Made by a program: the position numbers and the translations under genes. Under the pieces are notes generated by a model. The model was not told the DNA's origin and ran no database searches. It worked only from the letters and a program-made list of their open reading frames with translations. A stretch of DNA of 64,000 bases, taken from NCBI RefSeq assembly GCF_024055635.1, contig NZ_JAMXMB010000021.1, positions 95,459-159,458 on the forward strand, in the 5' to 3' direction. This DNA is from Microbacterium yannicii. GTDB lineage: Bacteria > Actinomycetota > Actinomycetes > Actinomycetales > Microbacteriaceae. This document shows, in pieces, positions 1 through 13,700 of the stretch (within the stretch, counting starts at the first letter, position 1; every line of letters starts with the position of its first letter).

Positions 1-452
1 AGGCCAACGACCTCAACTACGTCAAGCTCGACGGCGAGGTCGGCGTGATCGGCAACGGCGCAGGCCTCGTGATGTCGACGCTCGACGTCGTCGCCTACGC
101 CGGTGAGAACCACGGCGGCGTGAAGCCGGCCAACTTCCTCGACATCGGCGGCGGCGCCTCGGCAGAGGTCATGGCCGCAGGCCTGGACGTCATCCTCGGC
201 GACCCGCAGGTGAAGAGCGTGTTCGTCAACGTCTTCGGCGGCATCACCGCATGCGACGCGGTCGCCAAGGGCATCGTCGGCGCGCTCGCCGAGCTCGGAT
301 CCAGCGCCTCGAAGCCGCTGGTCGTGCGCCTGGACGGCAACAAGGTGGAAGAGGGACGCGCGATCCTCCGCGACGCCAACCACCCCCTCGTGACCCTGGC
401 CGAGACGATGGACGAGGGCGCCGACAAGGCTGCCGAGCTCGCCAACGCCTGA
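1..452 (+). CDS. sucC: Succinyl-CoA synthetase beta subunit, C-terminal part
   Basis: The gene begins before the window; the last 149 codons are visible in the frame that starts at base 3. It is the ADP/GDP-forming beta subunit of succinyl-CoA synthetase, which with SucD interconverts succinyl-CoA and succinate with substrate-level phosphorylation in the TCA cycle. The visible part is the C-terminal CoA-ligase half: the family segments [10 protein letters not shown] and [13 protein letters not shown] are clear, and the protein ends normally at a TGA. sucD follows after 33 bases, so the two are almost certainly one operon. The promoter and N-terminal ATP-grasp half lie outside the window. Confidence 0.97.
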   Translation, partial: ANDLNYVKLDGEVGVIGNGAGLVMSTLDVVAYAGENHGGVKPANFLDIGGGASAEVMAAGLDVILGDPQVKSVFVNVFGGITACDAVAKGIVGALAELGSSASKPLVVRLDGNKVEEGRAILRDANHPLVTLAETMDEGADKAAELANA

Positions 453-1388
<936 letters not shown>

Positions 1389-1408
1389 TTCCGACGCACG
1401 TCGTCACC

Positions 1409-1438
1409 GAGAAGGTCCCGCTTCGGCGGGGCCTTCTC
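1409..1438 (+). terminator. Rho-independent-type terminator after sucCD
   Basis: Two 13-base arms (1409-1421 and 1426-1438) pair around a TTCG tetraloop with a single G-T position. The hairpin lies 20 bases after the sucD stop. It has no long T-tract, only a short TCG run, as is common in high-GC actinobacteria. It separates sucCD from the giant gene. Confidence 0.85.
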
Positions 1439-1484
1439 TCGTTTCGCCGGCGATGTATTCCGGAACGGGAATCCGACTCTTCTC

Positions 1485-1513
1485 TTGTGGATGGTCGTCC
1501 GAGCCGTTACATT
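1485..1513 (+). promoter_or_regulatory. Candidate promoter of the giant surface-protein gene
   Basis: TTGTGG (1485-1490) and TACATT (1508-1513) are separated by 17 bases and match the sigma-70-type boxes at 3 and 4 of 6 positions. They lie in the only less GC-rich stretch between the sucD terminator and the giant gene. A transcript starting near 1520 would have a 5' leader of roughly 55-75 bases. The call is from sequence only. Confidence 0.35.
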
Positions 1514-1575
1514 CCCACTCGGATGCGCACCGGATTGTCTGGCGGTGCGTAGGGGTGGGGATTTCTGTAGGACGA

Positions 1576-1758
1576 ATGGGCAGAAGGGGCCCCATGAGTC
1601 GGAGATCCCCCGGTTTCGGGGTTTCGCAAGAGCAGCGCCGTGTCTCGCGCACGGCGGTCTCACTGGTGCACGGCCGACGGAGGACCGCGGTCGTGGCCCT
1701 CGTCGCGTCCGCGCTCGTGCTTTCGCAGTTGACCTGGGCTTCTCCCGCCATCGCAGCA
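1576..1758 (+). other. Sec signal peptide of the giant protein
   Basis: A long basic N-region (several Arg pairs, ending in GRRR) is followed by a hydrophobic core, VVALVASALVLS, and a small-residue cleavage site, SPAIA-A, near bases 1753-1758. The mature protein then begins with ATEPP. This supports export, matching the wall-sorting signal at the other end. Confidence 0.85.
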
Positions 1759-4700
1759 GCGACCGAGCCACCGGCCGACATCGTCACGCCCGCTGAGACG
1801 CCACGTTTCGTCGGTCCCCTCGACCTCGGCGAGGAGCCCGCTCCCGAGCCCGCGCCGGTCGAGCAGGTGCTGCCGGTCGCTCCCTCCCAGCCGGTACCCG
1901 TGCCGCCGCGCACCCGGACGACCATTAGCGTCGTCGTCGTGCCGCCGGCCACGGCGCCGGCCGCTCCGGCATCGCCGGTCTCGCCGTTCGGACCGAACTG
2001 CCAGCAGGTGTCGACCGGGTCGACGCCGCAGGCCGGCGGGGGCACCACGAACTCGTCCACGACGAGCACCAGCTCGACGAGCCTGACGTGCGGTCCTGGC
2101 ACGGTGAACCCGGGCACGATCGGAAGCGGCCCGGCGACCCCGCCGACGCCGACGATCCCGGGTCTTCCGACGCCGCCCGAGCCGCCGGACCCGCCTGAGC
2201 CGCCGACGCCGCCGATCCCGACTCCCACGCCCACGCCGACGCCCAGCCCGGAGCCGACGCCCGACCCGTCGCCGACGCAGAATGCGCCCGAGGCAGCCGG
2301 TGGCGCGATGTATGGGGCGCCCGCGATGCTGGAGGTGCGCCCGTTCGAGGCGACCGCCCCCGAGGGTGGGACCACGACCGCGGAGGCGACGGCTGACGGC
2401 GCCGGCGCCGGTACGGCCGGTCAGGCCGGTGCCGCGGACAACGGCACCTCGAGCACCCCCGCCGAACAGCCGGCCGAGCAGCCCGCCGCTCCGGCGGCCT
2501 CAGAGCAGCCCGCCGCCACCGAGACCGAGTCCTCGACGCCGGCCGAGCAGCCGGCGACCGCGCCGGCCGTCGACGAGACTGCGTCGGAGCCCGTTCCGAC
2601 GGACGCGACGCCGACGGAGACCGACCCCGCCGCGACGCCGGCCGACCCGGCCGCACCGGTCGCGGAGCAGCCGGGACCGTGGCAGGTGACCGCGGCGGGT
2701 GACGTGTCGGTCACGATCGACGGCGCCGACCTCGTGATCGTCGCCGATGGAGGGACGACGCGACGGGCCGCGGCATCCGTCACCGCCCTCACGATCTCGG
2801 CGGGCGGCTCTGTCAGCCTCCCCGCCTCGCTCGGCATCACCGTCACCGTCACCTCGGCAGCGGCACTCGCGGTCAGCGGAACCGGCGTCACCTGGAACAG
2901 CGACGGCGCCGGAAGCGGATCCGTCGGCGCGACCGCCTTCTCGGGCGTCGGCCGGCTGGTCGCCGTCGGCGGCGGTCACGTGCTGCGTGGTCCGGCAGCC
3001 GACACGACGTGGCAGATCGACGGACAGCGCACCGGCACCGTCGCCGGCCAGCGCTTCTCGGGGTTCGACGTGCTGCAGGGGGCCGCAGGCAATCGGGACG
3101 ACTTCGTCGTCGCTCCCGGCGGACGCATCGGGCGGGTCGACGGCGGTGCCGGCGGCTACGACGTGCTGCGGTTCAGCGGAGCGCACGGAGCGGTGACGTC
3201 GCGCCCGACCGGTTCGCAGTCCGGCACCCTGATGGTCGGCGGCACCACCCTCGCGTACGACGGTCTCGAGCCCATCGGGCCGGCCGACGTCACAGACTTC
3301 GACTTCGCCGACGCGACCGACGACGACACCATCGAGGTGACGCCCGACGCGGTCAACATCGGCTACATCCTGGTGCGCAGCCTGGCGAACGCCTTCGAGT
3401 CCCACTCGGTCCGCCCCCTCGGCTCGTTCGTCGTCAAGAGCACCGGCAAGGGCGCGACGATCCGCATCGTCGGCACACTCACTTTCCACGGCGTGACGTT
3501 CCGGTTCGAGGCGACGCGCGTCCTGGTCGGCCCGGGCGGTGTACTGGATGCCGGCGCCGCCGACGTCACCCTGGCCGCCACCGCCACCACGGCCGACGAC
3601 ACCCCCGCGATCGCGGAGGTCATCCTCACCGATGCGATCGTGCGCGGCGGCAACGTCGAGGCCACCGCGACCGCGGTCAGCACCGCCGACCCCGGGGCCA
3701 CTGTCGGACTCGCCATCGGCGAGAGCGTCGCATCGGCGCTCGTGCAGCTGGCAGGCACCTCGCGTATCGAGGCGCAGGGCACCGTGTCGCTGGCGAGCTC
3801 GTCGACGGCGACGCTGGTCACCACCTCGACGGGAACCGGAGCGGATGCCGCGATCGACGCCGCCGTGGCTCACGCGACCATCGACAACTCGGCCGTGACC
3901 CGCATCACGGACACCGCCTCGGTGCAGGCGGCGGGCGCGGTCAGCATTTCGGCGACGACCGTCACGACTGCGACGACCACCGCCGACGCCACCGCGGCCA
4001 CGGCGGGAGCCGCCGTCGCGACGACCAAGGCGACGACGCGGACCGCGGCCGTCATCGACAGCACGTCACCGGCCGGGATCGTCGCCGGCGGAGCGCTCAC
4101 GGTCACGGCCGACTCGACGCACACGCTCCTCACGAAGGCGACCGCGAGCCCGGGCGGATCGACGGCGAACGGCGCCTCGCCGAGCGCCACCACCGCGACG
4201 GCGTCGCAGCCCGGCGGCTTCGCCTCGGCACCGGGGGGCGCGATCGGCGTCGCCGGGGCGCTGGCCTTCTCGGACCTCGACCAGGAGACCATCGCCTCGC
4301 TCGGCAGCGCGTCGCCTCTCGCGGTGACGGCGGGCGGCACGGGCGTCGCGGTCTCGGCCGTCTCGTCGGGATCGGCGATCACCGAAGCCGACGGCTCGGC
4401 GGTCGGCGGATCGGCCGCCGGCGTCGGCGTCGGCGTCTCGGTGAACCTCGCCGACGCACGCACCGAGGCCCGCATCGGCAACGTCGCCTTCACCGCGACC
4501 GGCGTCACGGCATCCGCCACCGCCGCCCCGCGCACCGCGGCCGGCGTGAACGAGTACCGCGCGCAGTCGGTGTCGGGCGCCGGCGGCGCCTCGATCGTCG
4601 GCGCTGCCGGCGCGCTCGCGGTCAACATCGCGAGCTTCCTCACCCGTGCCGCCATCCTGAGCGGCGTCACCGTCACCGCGCCGGGAGCCGATCTGGCATT

Positions 4701-7700
4701 CGCCGCGACCGGCGACAACGACACTATCGCCCGCGCGCTGCCCGGCACGCTGGCCGGCGCGACGACCGGCATCGGCGCGAGCATCGCCCTCAACATCGCC
4801 AACGACCGCGCGATCGCCGAGGTGGGCGACGGCGCGACCCTGACGGGTGTCGCCGACCTGAGTCTCACCGCACAGTCGACGTCGCCGGCCACCGCCGAGG
4901 CGCAGGGCGGGGTGGCGTCGGAGGCGGCGATCTCGACGGTCATGGCCGTCAACATCTCGAACGTCACGACGCTGTCTCGGCTCGGCACCGGAGCGCCGCT
5001 TACGCTGACCGGCACCTACACGTCGACCGCCACCCAGATCGCTCCCGTCGTCACGACCGCCACCGGCAACGTCAGCGCCGAGGACGGCGCCGCCGTCTCC
5101 GCGGTGATCGCACTGACCTTCGCCGACCACGCGGTGCGTGCCGAGCTCGCCCGCGATCTGACGGCGGCGGCGATCACGCTCAAGGCCATCGGCATGGCGT
5201 CGTCCGCGACCACCGCGTCCGCCTCGGCGACCGGCGCTCCCGCCGACGGCTCGCCGGTCGCGCAATCTCCGGCCGCCCAGGCGACCGACGCCCGCACCTG
5301 GGCCGACGCCGTCGCGCCGGCTGCCGGCGCGGCCGGCAACGGCACCGGCGGCAGCGGCTCGACGCCGATCCCCACGCCGAGCACGCCGCAGGGCGATGTC
5401 ACGGTCACCGCCGCCTTCGCCCTCACGATCCACCAGCTGAACGCCGACGTGTCGGTGTCGGGCATCGCCCTCGTCGCGCCGACGGTGCGGCTCGAGGCGC
5501 TCGGCAACCTGTCGGCCGCGTCCACGGCGACCGGCTCCCCGGCGACCCGCGGACCCCCGAGCGGCGCCACGATCGCAGCGGCCGTCGCGATCACCCTGGC
5601 GGATGTCACCGTCCGCGCCGAGGTCGGCCCCTCCACCAGCATCACCGCAGACACGCTCCAGCTCATCGCGGGCATCGCCCCGCAGAACGCGGCAGGCGCA
5701 TCCGACGCCTCGCACCGCTTCACCACCACCGCCACCGCCGGACAGGGATCCGGGGGCGACCTCGGGGTCGCCGGATCCGTCGCCCTCTCGGTCGTCGTCC
5801 TCACGACATCCGCGGGACTGGCCACCGGCTCGGCCGTGACTCTCACCGGCGCCGATCGATCGCTCACGATCTCGGCCTCGTCGGCCGCGCAGACCACCAC
5901 GCGGGCGCTCCTCGCGGACGCCGGTGCGGGCACGCCCACCACGGGGATCGGCGCCTCGTTCGCCCTCACCAGCGTCGACCACCACACCCGCTCGGCCATC
6001 GGCGCCGGCGCGACCGTCGCCGGCGCGGACGACATCGATGTGACGGCCAGCACCGCGGATGCCGCATCCGCCGTCGCGCAGGGCTCGGCGCGCGGCGCGG
6101 ACGCCGCGGTCGCACCGTTCGTCGCGGTGACGCTCTCGGCCGTCTCCACCACCGCGGGCATCGGCGCCGGCGCGGCGATCACGCTGACCGGTGCGCTGCT
6201 CGTGAGCGCGGCGCAGCGCGCGACCGCCTCGACCGAGGCTCGGGCCGCGACAGGGACGTCGGCGGGCACCGCCGTCGGCCTCGGCCTCGCGATTACGGTG
6301 TCCACGCACACGGTGCGCGCGACGCTCGGACGCGCGCTGACGGCAGGTGGAGCGGTCACGCTCGGCGCCGGCTCGGTCTCGTCCTCGTCCTCGACCGCCG
6401 CGGCATCGGCGGCCGGCGCACCGGAGAACCCGGCCGACTCGGGAGACGCCTCGAACCCGGGCGGCGCCGCGGGCGGGGGAGTGGATGCGGCCGTCGGCGG
6501 TGCCCGCGACCACGCCGACGACGTCGCGACCGCCGCGGGCGGCTCGGGCACGGGTACCGCGGCGACCCCGAGTGCGGCGACCTCGCAGGGCCAGATCAAC
6601 GCCGCGGCCGCGGTGGCCGTCACCATCGTCACGGCCACGGTCGAGGCATCCGTCCTCCCGGGCGCCGCCATCACGGCAGGTGGGGCGGTGGCGATCACCG
6701 CGGGGGAGAACACGGATGCCGCCTCCGACGCGAACGGCTCGGCGTCGCAGGGGAGCGACGCGACGATCGGCGCGGCCGTCGCGCTCACTCTGTCGACCCT
6801 GGCGCACCGCGCCGTCATCGCGGCCGGTGCGAGCGTGACGGCGCCGTCGACGACCGTGCGCGCGGCGACCGTCGCCGACGGCGCCGACACCACGTCGACG
6901 ACCAGCGCGCGCTCGGTCGCGGGAGCCGGGGGCGGCAAGGTCTCGGTCGCCGGCAGCCTGGCGCTCGCGGTCGTGGATCGCGCGACGATGGCCGCGGTCG
7001 ACGGATCGGCCGGCGGCGGAGCGGTGACACTCTCGGCAGAGGCGGACGCCACGACGACCGTCGCGGCCCTGCCGGCAGGCCAGGGGGTCACCGACGCGGG
7101 CGACCTGGGCCTCGGCGCATCGGTGGCGCTCGCGCTCGTCACGGTCACGGTGACCGCGGGCGTCGGCGACGACGGCGCACTGCCGGGGCTCGCGGCGCTC
7201 ACGATCCTCGCAAGCTCCGCGAGCACGTCCACCACGGAGGCGCGCATGGGGGCGTCCGGTGGCGGTGTCGCCGTCGTGCCCGCCGTCGCCGTGACACTGT
7301 CGGACGTGTCGACCCTCGCCCGGATCGGCTCGGGGACGCTCGTGACGGCGAGCGGCGCGGTGCAGGTGGCGGCCGTGCAGAAGGCGACGGCCAGCTCGAC
7401 CGCGGGAGCGATCGTCGTCGGCGCCGGCGATGCCGGCATCGGCGCGGCCGTCGCGCTGACGTTCGCGAACCACTCGACGCGCACGGCCCTGGCGCGGAGC
7501 CTCACCGCGCAGCAGGTCGACCTGATGGCCCACGCCACGTCCGACGCGACGGCGAACACCACAGCGTCGACGGCGGGGGCGCCTGAGAACGGCGCCGACT
7601 CGGGCGACGCGTCCAACCCGGGCGGCGCCGCCGGCGACGGAGTAGATGCCGCGGTCACCGCCGAGCGCGACCACGCCGACGCCGTCTCGGCCGCCCACGG

Positions 7701-10700
7701 GGGCGCCGGCACCGGTGGCGCGGTCGCACCGAGCGCCGAGACGTCGCAGGGCGGCGTGAACGCCGCGGCCGCCGTCGCGCTCGTCGTCGCCACCGTCGGA
7801 GCCGGCGCCGATCTCGCCTCGGGCATCACGGTGACCGCCGTTGAGCTCGTGCGACTGGACACCGCCACCGACACCGACGTGACCGCCCGCGCCGACGGCT
7901 CGGCCTCGCAGGGTACCGACGCCACGATCGGCGCGGCGGTCGCGCTCGCACTCGTCGACGTGGATGCGACCGCCGTCGTGCCCGCCGGTGTGACGATCGT
8001 CGCCGGGCAGCTGACCATCGCCGCGCGCGCCCTCGCCGAGCCGGGCGACCCGGTGTCGCGGCTCGTGGTGGAATCGGTCGCGGGCGCCGGCGGAGGCAAG
8101 GTCTCCGTCGCCGGCTCGGTCGCGATCCTCCTCGCCACCCACGATGTGCGCGCCGGGCTCGACGGCGCGGCGACGGTCGGTGGCGCGGTCGCCCTCAGCG
8201 CCGCCGGCACCGTGGTGGCCTCGGTGAAGGCGCTGCCTGCCGGTCAGGGAGTGACGGATGCCGGAGACCTCGGCCTCGGGGCATCCTTCGCGCTCGCCGT
8301 GGTCACCGCCACTACGCGCGCCGAGGTCGGCGACGGCGCAACCCTGACCGGAGCGACCGATCTCACCGTCATGGCGGTGGGCGAGCTCGAGGTGCGCAGC
8401 GAAGCACGGATGGGCGCCGCCGGCGGCAATGTCGCGCTGGCGCCAGCCGTCGCCGTCACGCTGACGACGCCGACCACCGTCGCCCGCATCGGCAGCGGCA
8501 CGGCCACCACCGTGACCGGGGCGCTTTCGCTCTTCGCCTCGCAGCGCTCCGTCGCCGCGGCGACCGCCGGTGCGATCGTGCTCGGTGCGGGGACCGCCGG
8601 TGTCGGCGTCTCGCTGGCACTGGTGATCGCCGGGGTCACCGGCTCGGTGGTGCTCGCCCGCAGCGTGACCGCGGCCAGCGTCGTCCTCGAGACGCGGATG
8701 CTCTCGACGACGACCTCGACCGCCACAGCGTCCGCGAGCGGCGCGCCCGAGAACGGCGCCGACTCGCCCGATCCGGGCAACCCGGGCGGGGCGGCCGGCT
8801 CGGGCGTCGATGACGCCGTCGCCGCCGAACGCGCCCACGCCGGCGCCACCTCGACCGCCCACGGCGGCGCGGGCACCGGTGCCGCGGCGACACCGAGCGC
8901 CGCCTCGTCGCAGGGCGGCGTCAACGCGGCGGCCGCCATCGCGGTCACGCTCGCGACCGTCGACAACAGCGTCCAGCTGAGCCCCGGCGTCGTCATCACC
9001 TCGTCGGGCGCTGTGACGCTCCTCGCCCGCGCCGACACCGACGCCTCGTCGTCTGCCGACGGCTCGGCCTCGCAGGGCGCAGACGCGACGATCGGCGCCG
9101 CCGTGGCCCTCACCCTCGCCACGGTGCACAACCTCGCCGACGTCGGCGCAGGTGCCGCGGTCTCGGCCGCGAGCCTGCAGGTGCGGGCCGACGCATCGGC
9201 ACCGGGCGGTGACGGCATCTCGACCTTCGGAGCGCGGTCGGTGGCCGGTGCGGGCGGTGGCAAGGTGTCGGTCGCCGGCTCGTTCGCCCTGGCCGTCGTC
9301 ACTCACACCACCCGCGCGGCCCTCGCCGGTTCGGCGACGCTCGCTGCCGGCGACGCGACAGTGATGGCCGGCAGCCGCACCGCGACGACGGTGGCGGCCC
9401 TGCCGGCCGGCGTCGGCGTGACCGACGCCGGCGACCTGGGTCTGGGCGCCTCGGTCGCCCTGGCGCTCGTGACACAGTCCACCCTCGCCGAGCTGGCCGA
9501 CGGCGCGACGCTGTCGGGCGCGCGAGACCTCACCGTGTCCGCCGACGGTCGCAGTGAGGCCGGCTCCGAGGCGCGCATGGGCGCGCGCGGCGGCGACGTC
9601 GCCCTGGCACCCGCGGTCGCCGTCACGCTGTCCACCGTGACGACGACCGCCCGCCTGGGAACCGGCGGGCCGCTCGCGCTCACCGGTTCGCTCAGCGCGA
9701 CGGCGACCCAGCGGGCGGCGTCGACCGCGATCGCCTCGTCGCAGGTGCTGGCCGCCGGCGACGCCGGCATCGGCCTCTCCCTGGCCCTGTCCATCTCCCA
9801 GCACACGGTGACCGCGGTGCTCGCGCGCAGTGCGTCGGCATCCGTCGCCGCACAGCTGCAGGCCACGAGCGTGTCGACGTCGACCTCCACCGCCTCGGCG
9901 TCCGCCGCCGGGGCACCGGAGAACTCGGGCGGCGGCGGGGCCGGCGGCGGGGTCGATCAGGCCGTCGCGGCCGAACGCGACCACGCCTCCACTACGTCGG
10001 CGGCCCACGGCGGAGCGGGCGCCGGAAGCGCGGCAGCACCCAGCGCATCGTCGTCGCAGGGCGGCGTGAACGCCGCCGCCGCCGTCGCGGTGACGCTCGC
10101 GGATGTGCGCGCGGAGTCCGCGCTGGCAGCCGGCGTGGTGCTGACCTCCGGCGGCACGGTCGGCCTGCTCACAGGCACCAACACCGACGCCTCGTCGTCC
10201 GCCGACGGCTCGGCCTCGCAGGGCGCCGACGCCACGATCGGCGCGGCGGTCGCGCTCACGCTGGCCGAGGTCGTCAACCGTGCCGTCGTGCCCGTCGACG
10301 CCACGGTCGCCGCCCAGGCTCTCACCACCACGGCGACGACCGTGACGGAGGGCGACGACGTCTCGACGTTCGGCGCCCGTTCGGTGGCCGGCTCCGGGGG
10401 CGGCAGGGTCTCGGTCGCCGGCTCGTTCGCGCTCGCCGTCGTCAACCACACCGTCGACGCCGGAGTCGCAGGCACCGCGGCTCTCACCGGCGGCGCGCTG
10501 ACAGCGAACGCCGTCGAGCGCACCGCGACCACCGTCGCAGCCGTCCCCGCAGGAGCAGGCGTGACGGATGCCGGCGACCTCGGGTTCGGGGCCTCCGTGG
10601 CACTCGCGATCGTGACGTCGCGCACCACAGCCGAGATCGCGGACGGGGCGACGGTCACCGGGTCCGGCGCGGTGACGCTGCTCGCCTCCGGGCGCAGCAC

Positions 10701-13700
10701 CACCTCGGCCGAAGCCCGCATGGGCGCGGCGGGCGGCGACGTCGCCCTCTCTCCCGCCGTCGCCGTCGCCCTCTCGACGGTGACCTCGACGGCGCGCGTC
10801 GGCAGCGGCGCGCTCGTCACGGTCAGTGGTGCCGTCGACCTCGACGCGGTGCTCGAGGCCACCGCGACGGCCACCGCCTCGTCCTCGGCGCTGGGCGCCT
10901 CGGACGCGGCGGTGGGGCTGGGCGTGGCGCTGGCCATCGCGAACCACTCGTCCCTCACCGAGCTCGCCCGCAGCGTCACCGCTGCCGGTGCGGTGACGCT
11001 GGCGACGTTCCTCACCTCGACGTCGACGTCCACCGCGACCGCCTCGGCGGCGGGCGCTCCGGAGAACCCGGCCGACTCCGGCGATGCCGGAAACCCCGGC
11101 GGCGCGGGCGGCACCGGCGTCGATCAGGCGGTCGCCGCCGAGCGGTCCCACGCCGACGGGGTCGCCACCGCGAACGGCGGGTCGGCCAGCGGCGGTGCCA
11201 CCACGCCGCAGGCGGCGTCGTCACAGGGCGGCGTGAACGCGGCCGCGGCTGTCGCGGTGACGCTCGCCACCGCCCGGGCGGAGTCGCGCCTCGCGGCGGG
11301 GACGACGATCACCTCGACGGGGCTGGTCTCGCTCGCCTCACTCGCGAACGTCGATGCCACCTCGTCGGCCGATGGCTCTGCCTCGCAGGGCGCCGACGCC
11401 ACCATCGGCGCCGCGGTGGCACTCACGCTCGCCGACGTGGTGAACCATGCGATCGTGCCGGCCGGAGCGTCGGTAGCGGCTCATGATCTGACCGTGCAGA
11501 CCGGGGTCCAGCCGTCGGGTGCCGACACGGTGTCCGCGTTCGGTGCCCGGTCGGTCGCCGGTGCCGGCGGCGGGAAGGTCTCGGTCGCGGGCTCGTTCGC
11601 CCTGGCGGTCGTCACTCACACGACGCTCTCGGCGCTCGACGGCGGCGTCGTGCTCACCGGCGGCGACGCCACGGTGAGCGCGGCGAGCGCCGTCACCTCG
11701 ACGGTCTCGGCACTGCCGGCTGGCGCGGGCGTCACCGACGCGGGCGATCTCGGGGTCGGGGCGTCCGTTGCGCTGAACCTCGTCACCGACCGCACCACCG
11801 CGCAGGTCTCCGCCGGCGCGACGATCACCGGTGCCCGCGACCTCACGCTGGCGGCGACCGCGGACTCGGGCGCCGTGACCGAGGCGCGCATGGGCGCCGC
11901 GGGCGGCGACGTCGCACTGTCGCCGGCCGTCGCCGTGACCCTGTCGACCGTCGCCACCGCCGTACTACTCGGCGCCGGTGCGCCGATCGACCTGTTGCGC
12001 AGCCTCTCGGCCACCGCCACCCAGAAGGCGCGCGCGGCGTCGACGGCATCGGCCGCCGTGCTCGGCGCCGGCGACGCGGGCGTGGGTGTCGGCCTCGCGC
12101 TGACGATCAGCGGCCACACCGTCACGGCGCTGCTCGCCCGCAACGTCACCGCCGCCGCCGACGCGAGCCTGCGCGCGTTCGGCGTCTCGTCCTCCTCCTC
12201 GACCGCCTCCGCATCGGCCGCGGGAGCACCCGAGAACTCGGGCGGCGGGGGAGGCGCCGGCTCGGGCGTCGATCAGGCGGTCGAGGCCGAGCGCTCCCAC
12301 GCATCGTCGACGTCCGCCGCGAACGGCGGCGCAGCCGCCGCAGGCTCCTCGGCTCCCGCCGCGGAGTCGTCGCAGGGCGGCGTGAACGCCGCGGCGGCGG
12401 TCGCGGTGACCCTCGCGACCGTGACCACCGAGACGTCAGTGGTCGCCGGCGTGGTGCTCACGGCGGGCGCCACAGCGATGCTCGCCTCGAGCGCCAACAC
12501 GGATGCCGGGTCGGCGGCCGACGGTTCGGCCTCGCAGGGAGCCGACGCCACCATCGGCGCGGCCGTCGCGATCACACTGGCCAACATCGTCAACCGCGCC
12601 GCGGTCCCCGTCGGCGTCACCGTCACCGCGCGCGATCTGATCGTCTCGGCGACCGTCACGACGGACGGCGCCGATCAGACCTCGACCGTGTCGGCGCAGT
12701 CGGTCGCGGGAGCCGGCGGCGGCGACGTCTCAGTGGCCGGCTCGTTCGCGCTCGCCGTGGTGAACCACTCCACCCGCGCCGGCATCGACGGCACGGTGGC
12801 ACTCACCGGCGACGCCGCTCTCACCGCCGCGAGCGCCGTGTCGAGCACCGTGAAGGCGCTCCCGGCGGGAGCCGGCGTCACCGACGCGGGAGACTTCGGC
12901 TTCGGGGCATCCGTCGCTCTCAACCTCGTCACCGACACCACCCTCGCCGAGGTCGCCGACGGGGCGACCCTCACCGGCGCGCGGCACCTGACGCTGGGCG
13001 CCACCGCCGCCGACATCGCCGTCACCGAGGCGCGCATGGGCGCTGCCGGCGGCGACGTCGCGCTGTCGCCGGCGGTCGCCGTGACGCTCTCGAATGTCAC
13101 CACCTCGACCCGCCTCGGCACCGGCGGGCTGCTCTCGCTGAGCGGCTCGCTCACCGCCACCGCTATGCAGAAGGCCTCGGCTGCCACGACGGCCTCAGCC
13201 GCGGTGCTGGGCGCCGCAGACGCCGGCGTCGGCGTGGGCCTCGCGCTCACGATCGCGAACCACTCGGTCTTCGCAGAGCTGCGCCGCAGCCTCACGGCGG
13301 CCGCCGACATCGCGCTGAAGGCCGCGGGGGTCTCGTCGTCCGCCGCGACCGCTTCGGCCTCTGCCGCCGGTGCTCCCGGCAACGGCGGCGGAGGCGGCGG
13401 CTCGGGCACCGGCGTCGACCAGGTGGTCGCCGCTGAGCGCGCGCACGCCGACTCCACCTCGACCGCCCACGGCGGCCAGGGCGCCGGCACGGCCGCCGCT
13501 CCCAAGGCCGAATCGTCGCAGGGCGGCGTGAACGTCGCCGCAGCCGTCGCGATCACGCTCGCCACGGTGCGTGCAGAGACCATCGTGGGTCCGGCGATCG
13601 CCGTCACCGCAGGCGGCACCGCGATGTTCGCGAGCGCGGCCAACACCGACGCCGCATCGTCCGCCGACGGGTCGGCCTCGCAGGGTGGCGATGCGACCAT

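Noticed and set aside
1453..1575. N-terminal extension of the giant frame to the ATG at 1453
   Set aside because: It would cover the likely promoter, starts only 15 bases after the sucD terminator, and places 41 non-signal-like residues before the signal peptide.
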